64,000 bases of DNA from Clostridia bacterium (GTDB taxonomy: Bacteria; Bacillota; Clostridia; Christensenellales; Borkfalkiaceae). Position 1 is the stretch's first letter, and each line of letters starts with the position of its first letter. The stretch covers positions 23,345-87,344 of the forward strand of contig JAGANI010000042.1 of NCBI GenBank assembly GCA_017624285.1, given 5' to 3'. The notes under the pieces were generated by a model. It saw nothing but the letters and a program-made list of their open reading frames with translations, had not been told where the DNA came from and made no database searches. Below are positions 63,698 through 64,000 of this stretch, piece after piece. A program made the translations under genes and the position numbers.

Positions 63698-64000
63698 ATC
63701 AAGCCCTCGACCTATTAGTATCGGTCAGCTCAATACATTACTGCACTTACACCTCCGACCTATCTACCTCGTCGTCTTCAAGGGGTCTTACTACCTTATG
63801 ATATGGGATATCTTATCTTGAGGTCAGTTTCACGCTTAGATGCTTTCAGCGTTTATCTGCTCCGCACTTCGCTACCCTGCTATGCCCTTGGCAGAACAAC
63901 AGATGCACAATTGGTACGTCCAACCCGGTCCTCTCGTACTAAGGTCAGCTCTCCTCAAATTTCCTACGCCCGTGATAGATAGGGACCGAACTGTCTCGCG
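63698..64000 (-). rRNA. 23S ribosomal RNA, 3' end (partial)
   Basis: Minus-strand 3' end of 23S, including the sarcin-ricin loop AGTACGAGAGGACCGG and closing GGTCGAGGGCTTGA. The 5' part lies beyond the window. The 3' boundary is approximate. Confidence 0.92.

Overview
The window reads as a piece of a low-G+C, anaerobic Bacillota genome of the Clostridia type, probably gut-associated. Evidence: four T-box leaders, AGGAGG-type ribosome binding sites, a C_GCAxxG_C_C protein, DUF6440 and DUF6061 proteins, a uronic-acid catabolic operon, several glycoside hydrolases, and a 23S-5S-tRNA-Asn end of an rRNA operon. No species can be named from the sequence alone. Almost everything is transcribed from the minus strand; the exceptions are five genes around 18-25 kb and one at 32 kb.

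Layout. 1-9.5 kb: three minus-strand transcription units, each opened by a T-box riboswitch and each encoding an AMP-forming acyl-CoA ligase. Aligning the specifier region to the thrS T-box in the same window (ACC, Thr) gives CTC (Leu), ATC (Ile) and GTA (Val). The Leu unit also encodes a LeuA-like protein that has lost its metal ligands, and a TIM-barrel/acyl-CoA-ligase fusion. The Ile and Val units encode paralogous HTH-cupin-ligase fusions. My inference is a pathway in which isovalerate, 2-methylbutyrate and isobutyrate are activated when the matching amino acid is short. 9.5-16.2 kb: AraC-DUF5107-DUF6067-GH5-like glycan operon. 16.4-26.3 kb: housekeeping and small regulators (YgjV-like, HAD, GDPD, Mrp, YhcC-like radical SAM, TetR, thrS with its T-box, HNH nuclease, LysR). 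26.5-29.4 kb: SecB-like protein, two PII-like proteins and a DUF1538 membrane protein. 29.5-33.6 kb: two membrane proteins, a fructokinase-like kinase and a PlsC-like acyltransferase.

33.7-38.7 kb is a complete glucuronate route: uxaC, an SDR mannonate oxidoreductase, uxuA, kdgK and KDPG aldolase. It is followed upstream by an iron alcohol dehydrogenase, flavodoxins, GNAT, EEP hydrolase and an ABC-F protein (38.8-44.3 kb). A hairpin-rich non-coding repeat array fills 44.4-44.8 kb. 44.8-49.7 kb: GH2, AraC, SGNH esterase-like and NagB-like proteins. 49.8-55.3 kb: M81 peptidase-like protein plus the DUF1667/NAD(P)-FAD oxidoreductase/GlpA-like trio, with a DeoR regulator that shares a 17-bp promoter motif with the trio.

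55.6-61.2 kb: a type III restriction-modification system whose mod gene is split by one in-frame TAA. It is preceded by a ribbon-helix-helix protein with a two-palindrome operator. 61.5-63.1 kb: a visibly different, probably imported segment (cellulase-like gene, decayed DUF6061 gene) ending in a partial copy of the tRNA-Asn 3' end. 63.3-64 kb: tRNA-Asn, 5S rRNA and the 3' end of 23S rRNA.
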